This document shows, piece by piece, positions 17,724 to 26,990 of a stretch of DNA of 32,383 nt; the stretch's first letter is position 1; the number at the start of each line of letters is the position of its first letter. This stretch comes from Cryomorphaceae bacterium ASP10-05a (GTDB lineage Bacteria > Bacteroidota > Bacteroidia > Flavobacteriales_D > Sanyastnellaceae): positions 36,629 to 69,011 of the forward strand of contig LAQC01000003.1 in assembly GCA_000981645.1 (NCBI GenBank). Direction: 5' to 3'. The notes beneath the pieces are model-generated. The model did not search any database and was not told the origin of the DNA. It saw only the letters and a program-made list of their open reading frames with translations. Made by a program: the position numbers and the translations under genes.

Positions 17724-19262
17724 ATGGATAAGTTTAAAGCACTAGATGAAAAATTAGCTGAATCTAAGCTAGGAGGAGGCGAAAAGAGAATAGCTGCACA
17801 ACATGCTAAAGGGAAGTTAACTGCTAGAGAAAGAGTTGATTACTTGCTTGATGACGGCTCGTTTGAAGAGATGGGAGCGTTAGTTAAGCACCGTAGTACC
17901 AATTTCGGGTTAGATAAAAAAGTATTCTTAGGTGATGGAGTAGTTACTGGTTATGGAACAGTAAATGGAAGATTAGTATACGTGTTTTCTCAGGATTTTA
18001 CGGTTTTAGGAGGTTCTTTAGCAGAAGCTCATGCTGAAAAAATCTGTAAAGTGATGGATTTAGCCATGAAGAATGGTGCCCCGCTAATAGGAATTAACGA
18101 TAGTGGAGGTGCTAGAATTCAAGAAGGCGTAGTCTCTTTGGGTGGGTATGCAGATATCTTTTATAAAAATGTCCAAGCCAGTGGAGTGATTCCACAGATA
18201 AGTGCCATCATGGGACCATGCGCTGGAGGAGCAGTTTATTCTCCTGCATTGACTGATTTTATCTTTATGGTTGAAGGTTCTTCTTACATGTTCGTAACTG
18301 GACCTAACGTAGTGAAAACAGTCACTCATGAAGTGGTGAGTTCAGAGGACTTAGGCGGGGCATCTGCACATAGTACTAAAAGCGGTGTTACTCATTTCAC
18401 CCATGAAAATGAAATAGAGACGCTTAACGGAGTTAAGAATATATTGAGCTATCTGCCGCAGAACTGTGAGGATAAAGTGCCACAGATGGCTTATGAATTG
18501 TCTAATGAGAAACGCGAAAAGTTAGATGACATTATCCCAGATAATCCTAACCAACCGTATGATATTAAGGAAGTAATAAATGAGCTGATAGATTCAGATT
18601 CGTTTATGGAAGTGCATAAAGATTATGCAGAAAACATAGTAATAGGTTTAGCTAGGTTAGGAGGGAAAAGTGTAGGAATAGTGGCTAACCAGCCAGCTTA
18701 CTTAGCTGGTGTGTTAGACATTAAAGGATCGAATAAAGCTGCACGATTCGTGAGGTTTTGTGATGCATTCAATATTCCACTTTTAGTGTTAGAAGATGTG
18801 CCAGGGTTCTTGCCAGGAACTGATCAGGAGTGGAACGGGATTATCTCTAACGGAGCTAAATTACTGTATGCCTTCTGTGAAGCTACAGTTCCTAGAATTA
18901 CGGTAATTACTAGAAAAGCCTACGGTGGTGCTTATGATGTAATGAACTCTAAGCATATAGGAGCAGATATGAACTATGCATGGCCTACGGCTGAAATTGC
19001 TGTCATGGGAGCTAAAGGAGCGGCAGAAATAATATTTAAAGGAGAGATAAAAGCAGCAGCAGATCCAGACGCTAAATGGAAGGAGAAAGAGCAAGAATAT
19101 GCAGATCTCTTCGCTAATCCATATAATGCAGCTGCTAGAGGATATGTAGACGCGGTAATAAAACCACACGAGACTAGAGAAAAGCTTATTAAAGCGTTTA
19201 AAATGCTGGAGAATAAGGTAGTGAATATGCCGAGAAAAAAGCATGGGAATATTCCTCTATAA
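17724..19262 (+). CDS. Acyl-CoA carboxylase subunit beta (propionyl-/methylmalonyl-CoA carboxyltransferase type)
   Basis: [96 protein letters not shown]. Start moved from 17694 to 17724. Confidence 0.95.
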   Translation: MDKFKALDEKLAESKLGGGEKRIAAQHAKGKLTARERVDYLLDDGSFEEMGALVKHRSTNFGLDKKVFLGDGVVTGYGTVNGRLVYVFSQDFTVLGGSLAEAHAEKICKVMDLAMKNGAPLIGINDSGGARIQEGVVSLGGYADIFYKNVQASGVIPQISAIMGPCAGGAVYSPALTDFIFMVEGSSYMFVTGPNVVKTVTHEVVSSEDLGGASAHSTKSGVTHFTHENEIETLNGVKNILSYLPQNCEDKVPQMAYELSNEKREKLDDIIPDNPNQPYDIKEVINELIDSDSFMEVHKDYAENIVIGLARLGGKSVGIVANQPAYLAGVLDIKGSNKAARFVRFCDAFNIPLLVLEDVPGFLPGTDQEWNGIISNGAKLLYAFCEATVPRITVITRKAYGGAYDVMNSKHIGADMNYAWPTAEIAVMGAKGAAEIIFKGEIKAAADPDAKWKEKEQEYADLFANPYNAAARGYVDAVIKPHETREKLIKAFKMLENKVVNMPRKKHGNIPL

Positions 19263-19265
19263 CCG

Positions 19266-20264
19266 ATGATCTTAAAATACCATCATTCGACTAATCCAGA
19301 AGTTTGGACTGGGAGGATAGACCATCCAACTGATCCAGATGCTGCTCGATTTCATCAGGCAGTTCGCTTGGTGAGTATTGAGGATATTCCAGGGGAGTCT
19401 GAGAAATCCAGGAAAACGCTGTTTTGTATTCTAGGGTTCAGTTGTGATGAAGGTGTAAGAAGAAATATGGGCAGAGTGGGAGCAGCAGAAGGCCCATTCA
19501 AAATAAGAGCAGAGCTCGCTAAGCTTCCCGCTAATTTCAATAGAACTTCCGAGTTACTAGATGTAGGAAATATTATCTGTCAAGGAGAATATATGGAAAG
19601 TGCTCAGGCAGAGCTTTCTTTATTGGTAAATCATCTTCTGACCCATAACATTACTCCATTAGTATTAGGTGGAGGACATGAGATTGTGTTTGGTCATTAT
19701 TTAGGCGTTGCCATGCATGCAGAGAATCTCTCTCAAGCTCCACCTCTAATCATAAATTTAGATGCTCACCTAGATCTAAGACCTACCAATGATGGCGGGA
19801 CTTCTGGTACATCTTTTAATCAGATAGCAGAAAAACAGGCTGCTGAAGGAAAGCCATTTGATTACATCTGCATAGGCACCCAAACTTACGGAAACACGAG
19901 AAGTTTGTATAAACGAGCAGATGAATTAGGCGTAAATTATTATGATGCCAAAGACATCACCGAGACCTCCAAAGGCCATGTGCTTTCTCAGGTATTGGCT
20001 CAGTTAAAAACACATGATTCTGCGTATTTAACTCTTGATTTTGATGTGCTAAATGCAGCACACGCTCCAGGAGTTTCTTCCCCGCAGCCTTTTGGTATTT
20101 CACCAGATTTAATGCTCTACTTCGTAAAAGCGATACTTAGAACGAGAAAAGTAAAAAGCTTAGATATAGCAGAGGTCTCTCCAAGGTATGACGATGACAA
20201 CCAAACGGCCAAGTTAGCCGCAGTGGTGCTTTATTCTATGCTTAATGTGCTTGGGGAAGCTTAG
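19266..20264 (+). CDS. hutG: Formimidoylglutamase / arginase-ureohydrolase family
   Basis: LGGGHEIVFGHYLG, INLDAHLDLRP, LTLDFDVLNAAHAPGVSSPQPFG metal-binding motifs. Confidence 0.85.
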   Translation: MILKYHHSTNPEVWTGRIDHPTDPDAARFHQAVRLVSIEDIPGESEKSRKTLFCILGFSCDEGVRRNMGRVGAAEGPFKIRAELAKLPANFNRTSELLDVGNIICQGEYMESAQAELSLLVNHLLTHNITPLVLGGGHEIVFGHYLGVAMHAENLSQAPPLIINLDAHLDLRPTNDGGTSGTSFNQIAEKQAAEGKPFDYICIGTQTYGNTRSLYKRADELGVNYYDAKDITETSKGHVLSQVLAQLKTHDSAYLTLDFDVLNAAHAPGVSSPQPFGISPDLMLYFVKAILRTRKVKSLDIAEVSPRYDDDNQTAKLAAVVLYSMLNVLGEA

Positions 20265-20295
20265 GTATGCTTTCGCGTTAATAAATGCATTTCAA

Positions 20296-20541
20296 TTATC
20301 GTTGTTTCCTACGACTTACTTTACTTCTGCTTTTTGTTCTGCGCTTCTTTCCGCATTTCATTTTTGTTAAATCACCTCCAGCGGCTTTAAATCTTTTAGC
20401 ATTAATTTTTGCATGCTTTGAGTTGCGCTGCGAGTGAGCCTTGTAGTTATAGCCTTTTGTTTTGGTGCGTTGAGCTAAGGCATCTGTTGAGTAAACACAT
20501 GACAGCATAACTGATAGCAGAATAATAAGAATATTTTTCAT
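20296..20541 (-). CDS. Small secreted, highly basic protein of unknown function
   Basis: Signal peptide MKNILIILLSVMLSCVYSTDALA then about 58 residues with 23 K/R and one acidic residue. Confidence 0.7.
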   Translation of the reverse strand: MKNILIILLSVMLSCVYSTDALAQRTKTKGYNYKAHSQRNSKHAKINAKRFKAAGGDLTKMKCGKKRRTKSRSKVSRRKQR

Positions 20542-20681
20542 GCTTTACTTTTTAAGTTTTAAATCACATTTGGTTAAAGAAAAAAGACTCTTCCATTTAG
20601 ACTTTTCCCCTACCCCACCTTGGAGCCCATGAATCACTTATGGTTTAACTAACTTTCTTGGAGTTATGTTGCATTAGGCAT

Positions 20682-21413
20682 TTACCCTTTTTTTCTAAGC
20701 TCGAAATTCTGACCTAAATAGACCCTTCTCACCTCTTCATCTGCAGCCAGTTCTTCTGCCGTTCCCGTTTTAAGAATACTCCCTTCAAACATTAGGTAAG
20801 CCCTATCTGTAATGCTCAGTGTTTCTTGCACGTTATGATCGGTAATAAGAATTCCGATGTCTTTATTTTTCAGCTTGCTTACTATCCGCTGAATATCTTC
20901 TACAGCTATAGGATCTACTCCAGCAAAAGGTTCGTCGAGCAATATGAATTTAGGATCAGTAGCCAAAGCTCGCGCTATTTCTGTCCTTCTTCTTTCTCCA
21001 CCAGAAAGCACATTACCCTTGTTTTTTCTCACATGCTGCAGTTTGAACTCATCCAGCAGTTCTTCCAGGCGCTCTTTCTGTTCAGCTTTTTTATGCTTCC
21101 CTAATTCCAGTACAGCAGAAATATTATCCTCCACACTCAGCTGCCTAAAAACACTCGCTTCCTGCGGTAAGTATCCTACTCCGAGCTGAGACCGCTTGAA
21201 CATAGGTTCGTATGTAATATCTCTATCGTCTAAGTAAACCTTTCCCGACAAAGGCTTTACCAGCCCCACAGTCATGTAAAATGTGGTAGTCTTACCGGCG
21301 CCGTTTGGCCCCAGAAGTCCTACGATCTCTCCTTGGTTTACTTCTATGGAAACCCCTTTCACTACGGTTCGGGACTTGTATTTTTTAACTAAGTTTTCTG
21401 CTCTAAGCTTCAT
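20682..21413 (-). CDS. lptB: LPS export ABC transporter ATP-binding protein LptB
   Basis: Walker [16 protein letters not shown], signature [15 protein letters not shown], Walker [20 protein letters not shown]. Start set at ATG 21413 ([12 protein letters not shown]); the track's TTG at 21425 overlaps a -7 box. Confidence 0.95.
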   Translation of the reverse strand: MKLRAENLVKKYKSRTVVKGVSIEVNQGEIVGLLGPNGAGKTTTFYMTVGLVKPLSGKVYLDDRDITYEPMFKRSQLGVGYLPQEASVFRQLSVEDNISAVLELGKHKKAEQKERLEELLDEFKLQHVRKNKGNVLSGGERRRTEIARALATDPKFILLDEPFAGVDPIAVEDIQRIVSKLKNKDIGILITDHNVQETLSITDRAYLMFEGSILKTGTAEELAADEEVRRVYLGQNFELRKKG

Positions 21414-21422
21414 TGTAGCGGT

Positions 21423-21430
21423 CAAATTTA
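21423..21430 (-). promoter_or_regulatory. -7 box TAAATTTG for lptB
   Basis: Exact TAnnTTTG on minus strand, 9 nt before ATG at 21413. Confidence 0.5.
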
Positions 21431-21533
21431 AATGAAATAACTTTCTAAATATTCATTGGGTGGTATTTCTGCGTTGCAACGCTTAACTGACCAACAAAAC
21501 AAGTTAACTTCATAACCGTTAAAGTTAGTACCC

Positions 21534-22346
21534 ATGAAGTATCAAATTCTCTTTTTAAGTATCATAATTTCACTGTCTGCAGCAGCCCAGCGACAGATGA
21601 AATCACTCTATAATTTAAATGATCAGGGCATGAAAACGTCTGGATGGCATTTTTCTCCAGGCATTACTTATATGATTCCCTCTAAGAAAAGCACAGAAAT
21701 TCAAACCGAAGTTGCCGGAGTTTCCAAAGAGCTCACATCTACAGGAAGAGTGGGGCTGTATGCAGAAATAGGCCGGCATCATCTCTTTGACAAGTTTTAC
21801 TTTCTAAATCACTTAGATTATGGGTTAGCTTACAAGAAATTAACGGGCAAACAAGAAAGCCAGATCATTTGTGAAACCTGCGATTTGGAGGATCCGGTGA
21901 AGTCTATATTTAAAGACAACTTCGCCAGTGTTTATGTGAATTTTAGCAATATCTGGCAGATTTCAAATTATTCCTTTATCCAAAACGGGATTGGTTTTAA
22001 CGGAGATTATAGGTTTTTGCTGAATAATGAAATTACGCCAAACAATCAGCCAGAAATTACTCCCAACTCCCCTAAGCCATTTCAAGTGCAACTTCACTAT
22101 AAATTTTCATTTGGTTTAAAAGCTGAAAAGGGAACTTTTATAATTCCTAGCATAGAAGTCCCCCTTCTTAATATAGTTCCCTGGGATAGAGGAAGAGGCA
22201 CCCTGCGCTACTTCGAGAGCGGGTATCGACCTGTCATTTTCAGTCTTAAATTTATGTTTCTTTCTAAGCGTAAACCAGAGGATTGTAAGGGTTCAGGAAC
22301 AGGAACTTCAGGCTCTAAGTTGTGGGGTGAGAAAATGAAACGTTAG
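21534..22346 (+). CDS. Putative outer membrane beta-barrel protein
   Basis: Signal peptide MKYQILFLSIIISLSAAAQ; barrel-like strands (GRVGLYAEIGRHHLFDKFYFLNHLDYGLAYK). Confidence 0.65.
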   Translation: MKYQILFLSIIISLSAAAQRQMKSLYNLNDQGMKTSGWHFSPGITYMIPSKKSTEIQTEVAGVSKELTSTGRVGLYAEIGRHHLFDKFYFLNHLDYGLAYKKLTGKQESQIICETCDLEDPVKSIFKDNFASVYVNFSNIWQISNYSFIQNGIGFNGDYRFLLNNEITPNNQPEITPNSPKPFQVQLHYKFSFGLKAEKGTFIIPSIEVPLLNIVPWDRGRGTLRYFESGYRPVIFSLKFMFLSKRKPEDCKGSGTGTSGSKLWGEKMKR

Positions 22347-22391
22347 TAGAATCAAACTGCCTATCTTCGCCTATTCATATAGAATAATCTA

Positions 22392-23654
22392 ATGCGAAGA
22401 ATTTCTATCTTATATGCCATAATGAAGCCTTGTGTAAATTGGGCTATAAGGCTATTTTACAGAAATTTACATGTTAGAAACTCAGCTCAGATTAATAATG
22501 TTGGTGCGCCTGTACTCTTGATTTCCAACCATCAGAATGCACTTATGGATCCCTTATTATGCTGCATAACTTCTCCTAAGCAGTTAAACTTTCTTACTAG
22601 AGCAGATGTGTTTAAGAATCCTTTAGCAAAAAAAGTGCTCATTGGCTTAAATATGTTGCCCGTTTACAGACCACATGATAAAGTCAATATCATAGAGTCT
22701 AATGCTCCTACTTTCAGAGAGAGTCTTACCCGATTAGAGAACAATCAGATTATTTCACTGTTTCCAGAAGGAACCCACCAGCCAGATCAAAATTTAAAGC
22801 CATTTAAAAAAGGAGCTGCCCGACTTATAGGAGATGTTTTTGACGCTGGTAAATGTGATAAGATCATCATTCAGCCAGTAGGTCTTCATTTCACTAATAT
22901 TATGCATTCTGGTTATCCTGGATTTGTGCATTTCGGAGAGCAGATGGTGATTAGTGCAGATGAGCTTGATTTAACTCCAGAGAACAGAAGTAAAATTGTA
23001 TTAGGTCTAACTAGACGTCTTCGTGATTCCCTCGAGAAATGTGTCATTCATATTAATGAAGATGAGCACTACTCTAGAAAATTATTTGTTTTTCGAACAC
23101 GACAGTGGTCTGCTCTATTCTCTAAAAAGGGAGGAAGTATTCCTGAGTTTAAAGCCATCGAAGCTGAATTAGGTAACTATACGTCTTCATTGGAAGGACA
23201 GATATCTGATGAAGAAATCACTGAGTTAGAGAATAGCTCATTTGGTATGCCCGCGCTCGTATTAGCAGCAGATGAATCACTGCGAAAGCGATTTGGAAAG
23301 AAACTTCTTTTCCTTACACCGATATACTTTGTAGGGTATTTAGTAACGGCCATTCCTTATTTCATAGGAAAGAAGCTGGCGAGTAAAATGGTAAAAGATG
23401 TCTGTTTTACTTCCTCCGCTAAGATAGTTATAGGCACAGTAATTATACCTTTGTTTTGGGCTGTTCTATTAGTCATAGCGCTTAGTATTTTTCAAACACC
23501 GCTGGTATATGTGGGGTTCGTTTTTACGGTCTTTTGTGGTGCTATATTCTTAAAGTATCATACGTCATATAGAATCTTTAATCTTTCTAAGCGGATGACT
23601 AAATCAGAGGAATACACCTCTCTTATAGCTGCTGTAAATAGAACGGCAAGCTAA
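22392..23654 (+). CDS. 1-acyl-sn-glycerol-3-phosphate acyltransferase-like (PlsC family)
   Basis: NHQNALMDPL (NHX4D) and LFPEGTHQ motifs; C-terminal TM segments. Confidence 0.9.
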   Translation: MRRISILYAIMKPCVNWAIRLFYRNLHVRNSAQINNVGAPVLLISNHQNALMDPLLCCITSPKQLNFLTRADVFKNPLAKKVLIGLNMLPVYRPHDKVNIIESNAPTFRESLTRLENNQIISLFPEGTHQPDQNLKPFKKGAARLIGDVFDAGKCDKIIIQPVGLHFTNIMHSGYPGFVHFGEQMVISADELDLTPENRSKIVLGLTRRLRDSLEKCVIHINEDEHYSRKLFVFRTRQWSALFSKKGGSIPEFKAIEAELGNYTSSLEGQISDEEITELENSSFGMPALVLAADESLRKRFGKKLLFLTPIYFVGYLVTAIPYFIGKKLASKMVKDVCFTSSAKIVIGTVIIPLFWAVLLVIALSIFQTPLVYVGFVFTVFCGAIFLKYHTSYRIFNLSKRMTKSEEYTSLIAAVNRTAS

Positions 23655-23728
23655 TCAGACCCATTAATAGCCACTTATTCTTTTCTTTTTCAGTAGTTTG
23701 TGTTTTCGGCACGCGTTTTGAATAAACC

Positions 23729-23800
23729 CCTCCATGTGGAACCAATTCGATAATCGATGAAAGAAAGACTTTCATTTAAAAATTCGAAATTTAATGGAGG
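23729..23800 (+). promoter_or_regulatory. Candidate structured 5' leader sequestering a Shine-Dalgarno
   Basis: CCTCCAT 23729-23735 is the exact reverse complement of ATGGAGG 23794-23800; nested stems AATTCGA 23744-23750 with TCGAA(A)TT 23784-23791, and ATGAAAG 23757-23763 with CTTTCAT 23769-23775. Confidence 0.5.
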
Positions 23801-23805
23801 ACATT

Positions 23806-24639
23806 ATGAAAAATATATTCAAAATGACGAACCTTCATCTTCAAAAGATGGGTTCGGGAAAACGATCGGCTCTCGCAATAGCTGTGTTATTAATTATTAC
23901 ATCACCACTTTTAGCAGCTGACTACAGCAGAAATGCGAGTGTCATAACGATCAGTTCGTGGGATAATAGACCCTTTACCATAGAGGTAAACCATCAGAGG
24001 TATAAATCCAATGGCACCATAACGCTTAATGATATCCAGCCTGGAAAATTAAGAGTGAAAATGCGCAGAGAAAGGCAAGGAAATGGATACGGTTCATGTG
24101 ATAATGGGGCAGGAAGGGGAACATTAATCTATAATGGATTCTTAGATGTGCCAGCCAGATCTAGAGTAAACGCTGAGGTAAACAGGAATAGAAGAATGTG
24201 TGTTTTAGGGGTAACCAGATTGGGCAATAGACCTAATGTGAACAGGCCCCACTCGGGAAACAGTGGTAATGGAGGGTATGGAAACATAGATGCTCACCCT
24301 ACTAATTTCCAGCCATACGGGTATGAACATACAGGAAATTATGGAGGAGCATGTGCCATGGAATTCAGTGAATTTAATTTCCTTCTTCGAGAAATAGATA
24401 AAGCCTGTTTTTCAAGTGATAAAATTAGAGTAGCTAAGCAGGCGTTAAGACATAATTACATTACTGCGTTGCAATTGGAAAAGCTTATTCTAGCTATGAC
24501 TTTTGACAGTGATCAGCTTAAAATAGCTAAGCTCGGATATGACAGAGTTTTAGATAAAGAAAATATATGGAAAGTTTACGATGCTTTTTCTTTCCGCAGT
24601 ACCGCCAGAGATTTTGAAGATTTCGTGTGCAGAAGATAG
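23806..24639 (+). CDS. DUF4476 domain-containing secreted protein
   Basis: Track start is 23794, but ATG 23806 has GGAGG 5 nt upstream and gives signal peptide MKNIFKMTNLHLQKMGSGKRSALAIAVLLIITSPLLAA. C-terminal FNFLLREIDKACFSSDKIRVAKQAL...LEKLILAMTFDSDQLKIAKLGYDRVLDKENIWKVYDAFSF matches DUF4476. Confidence 0.85.
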   Translation: MKNIFKMTNLHLQKMGSGKRSALAIAVLLIITSPLLAADYSRNASVITISSWDNRPFTIEVNHQRYKSNGTITLNDIQPGKLRVKMRRERQGNGYGSCDNGAGRGTLIYNGFLDVPARSRVNAEVNRNRRMCVLGVTRLGNRPNVNRPHSGNSGNGGYGNIDAHPTNFQPYGYEHTGNYGGACAMEFSEFNFLLREIDKACFSSDKIRVAKQALRHNYITALQLEKLILAMTFDSDQLKIAKLGYDRVLDKENIWKVYDAFSFRSTARDFEDFVCRR

Positions 24640-24656
24640 GTACTGCAGTTAGTTTG

Positions 24657-24690
24657 AACGAGCCACCCTTAACTGAGTGGCTCGTTTTTT
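24657..24690 (+). terminator. Rho-independent terminator after DUF4476 gene
   Basis: Perfect 10-bp stem AACGAGCCAC/GTGGCTCGTT followed by T run. Confidence 0.88.
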
Positions 24691-24772
24691 ATTTACTAAT
24701 AGTATAGTAATGCTGGGGTAATGTATTCTTAATCATTTCGGTACATGTTTGTAACACACTAAACAAAGAGTC

Positions 24773-25144
24773 ATGTCTAACAACAGAATACTTTTAGTAG
24801 ATGACGAAAGAGATATTTTAGATCTTCTTTCCTATAACTTAAGAAAAGAAGGCTTCGAAGTTTATACTGCTGAAGATGGATTAGAAGGATTGAGAAAAGC
24901 TGTCGAACTCCGCCCAAGACTCATCATATTAGATTATATGATGCCTCAGCTAGACGGTTTGCAGACTTCTCTTAGGCTCAGAGAGGAGCCGAGTTTAAGA
25001 AACTCTATAGTGGTATTGCTCTCTGCTCGAAGCGAATGGGAAATAGTTAGAGCAGCGTTTAAAAACGGTGCCAATGAATATATAGCCAAGCCCATATCAC
25101 CAGTTTTATTTGTAAATAAGGTCAAGCACTTACTTGCCAATTAA
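24773..25144 (+). CDS. Stand-alone receiver-domain response regulator
   Basis: ILLVDDERDILDLL, LIILDYMMPQLDGLQT, LLSAR, AKPISP; no output domain. Confidence 0.92.
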   Translation: MSNNRILLVDDERDILDLLSYNLRKEGFEVYTAEDGLEGLRKAVELRPRLIILDYMMPQLDGLQTSLRLREEPSLRNSIVVLLSARSEWEIVRAAFKNGANEYIAKPISPVLFVNKVKHLLAN

Positions 25145-25276
25145 AGGGTGTTAGAAAATTCATTTCTATTCTGAATTTTCATTAATTTCTATTCTTAGCT
25201 TTGGTTTAGCCATAAGATAGGATTAACAATTCCTTAACGTATAAGTCAGAAATTTGCATTTAAAATCGAAGTTAAA

Positions 25277-25948
25277 ATGTCAGGAGAAAAAATCCTACTA
25301 GTAGACGATGAACAGGACATAGTAGAACTACTAGAATATAACCTACTGAAGGAAGGTTACCAAGTTCGAACAGCGTCTAATGGGAAAGAGGCTTTAAAAA
25401 TAGCGAGCTCTTATAAACCTGATTTAGTTATTCTGGATGTAATGATGCCTGTAATGGATGGCATGCAGACCTGTGAAGCATTAAGAAAAAGCCCAAATCA
25501 CAATGGAGTGATAATAGCCATGCTTACTGCCAGAGGAGAAGATTACAGTCAAATAGCCGGGTTTGATGCTGGAGCTGATGATTACATCACTAAGCCTGTA
25601 AAGCCGAAGGTGCTTGTGAGTAGAGTAAAAGCATTACTGAGAAGAGGAACTACCGAAATAGATATACCAGATGAAAACGTATCTATAGTAATAAATAGAG
25701 ATAAATACCTAGTGATTAAAGAAGGCAATGAGTTCAATCTGCCCAAGAAAGAATTTGAACTTCTTAACCTCCTTTACTCGCAGCCGGGTTCTGTGTTTAC
25801 TAGACAGAACATACTATCTTCGGTATGGGGAGATGAAGTCGTAGTAGGAGATAGAACCATAGATGTCCACATCCGAAAACTTCGAGAAAAACTCGGAAGT
25901 GAACACTTTGTTACCATAAAAGGAGTAGGATATAAATTCCAGCACTAA
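25277..25948 (+). CDS. OmpR/PhoB-family response regulator
   Basis: Receiver (LLVDDEQDIVELL, LVILDVMMPVMDGMQT, MLTARG, TKPVKP) plus winged-helix domain (FNLPKKEFELLNLLYSQPGSVFTRQNILSSVWG...RTIDVHIRKLREKLG). Confidence 0.95.
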   Translation: MSGEKILLVDDEQDIVELLEYNLLKEGYQVRTASNGKEALKIASSYKPDLVILDVMMPVMDGMQTCEALRKSPNHNGVIIAMLTARGEDYSQIAGFDAGADDYITKPVKPKVLVSRVKALLRRGTTEIDIPDENVSIVINRDKYLVIKEGNEFNLPKKEFELLNLLYSQPGSVFTRQNILSSVWGDEVVVGDRTIDVHIRKLREKLGSEHFVTIKGVGYKFQH

Positions 25949-25952
25949 ACAA

Positions 25953-26990
25953 GTGAAAAGCCCGAAAAGTATAGCCCTTAGGATAGCGTTAATCGTCTCT
26001 GTAACTGCACTAGTGGTTATGTTTCTGGTGTATGAAAATCTCCATAGCATCACAGATTTTTATAAAATGTTACTGGTCGTGCTCTTAATCATGGGAGTGA
26101 CTTTTTTTATCGTTAACTTTTACTTGGAGAAGTTTTTATTGGAAAAGGTTAAAGTCATTTACAAAACCATAAACAACTTTAAACGGACCAAAACTATCCT
26201 CAATTCTGAAGTGAAAGACAGTGATTTACTCGAAGAAGTAAATAAAGATGTTCATGCTTGGTCACAAGATAAGCTTGGAAGAATAGAAGAGCTCCAGATT
26301 CAGGAAAATTTCAGGAAGGAGTTTATCGGAAACCTATCTCACGAATTGAAAACACCGCTCTTTACCATTCAAGGGTACATTCTAACCTTATTGGACGGAG
26401 CGCTAGATGACCCGCAGCATAACGAGCTCTTCTTGAAAAAAGCAGCTAAAAGTGTAGACCGTATGACGGCCCTTTTAGAAGATTTAGATTCGATCACTGC
26501 CGCAGAAGGAGCAGAACTGCCATTGCTTAAAGAGAAATTCGATATCGTGAATCTCACTAATGAGGTTTTTGAATTACTAGAATCTACCGCTGCGAGTTCT
26601 AAAATAGAGCTGCGCTTAAAATCATCGAATCAGAAATCTGAATTCGTAAATGCAGATAGGGAGAAAATCACACAAGTATTAACCAACCTCCTCCTAAATT
26701 CGGTGAAATATGGAAATAAGGAAGGGTATACCGAAGTGAGGTTTTATGATATGGATGATACTATCCTCATAGAAATAAAGGATGATGGTATAGGCATTGA
26801 AGAGGAACATCTACCTCGATTATTTGAACGGTTTTACCGTGTAGATAAAAGTAGAAGTAGACACATAGCAGGCACAGGATTAGGCTTGGCTATAACCAAG
26901 CATATTCTGGAAGCTCACGGGCATGATATTTCTGTAAGGAGTACCGTAGGTAAAGGGTCCACTTTTGCATTCAGCCTAACCAAGGCTTGA
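25953..26990 (+). CDS. Sensor histidine kinase (PhoR-like, GTG start)
   Basis: Two N-terminal TM segments; H-box FIGNLSHELKTPL; N-box LTNLLLNSVKYG; DDGIGIEEEHLPRLFERFYRVDKSRSR; GTGLGLAITKHI. Confidence 0.95.
   Translation: MKSPKSIALRIALIVSVTALVVMFLVYENLHSITDFYKMLLVVLLIMGVTFFIVNFYLEKFLLEKVKVIYKTINNFKRTKTILNSEVKDSDLLEEVNKDVHAWSQDKLGRIEELQIQENFRKEFIGNLSHELKTPLFTIQGYILTLLDGALDDPQHNELFLKKAAKSVDRMTALLEDLDSITAAEGAELPLLKEKFDIVNLTNEVFELLESTAASSKIELRLKSSNQKSEFVNADREKITQVLTNLLLNSVKYGNKEGYTEVRFYDMDDTILIEIKDDGIGIEEEHLPRLFERFYRVDKSRSRHIAGTGLGLAITKHILEAHGHDISVRSTVGKGSTFAFSLTKA

Noticed and set aside
18861-19244. 127-aa minus-strand ORF
   Set aside because: Lies fully inside the conserved acyl-CoA carboxylase gene; Cys/Ser-rich artefact translation.
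19266-20264. Complete histidine-utilisation (hut) operon
   Set aside because: Only a formimidoylglutamase-like gene is present; neighbours are unrelated, so no hut operon can be claimed.
20826-21189. Plus-strand ORFs (92 and 81 aa) opposite lptB
   Set aside because: Antisense to invariant ABC ATPase motifs.
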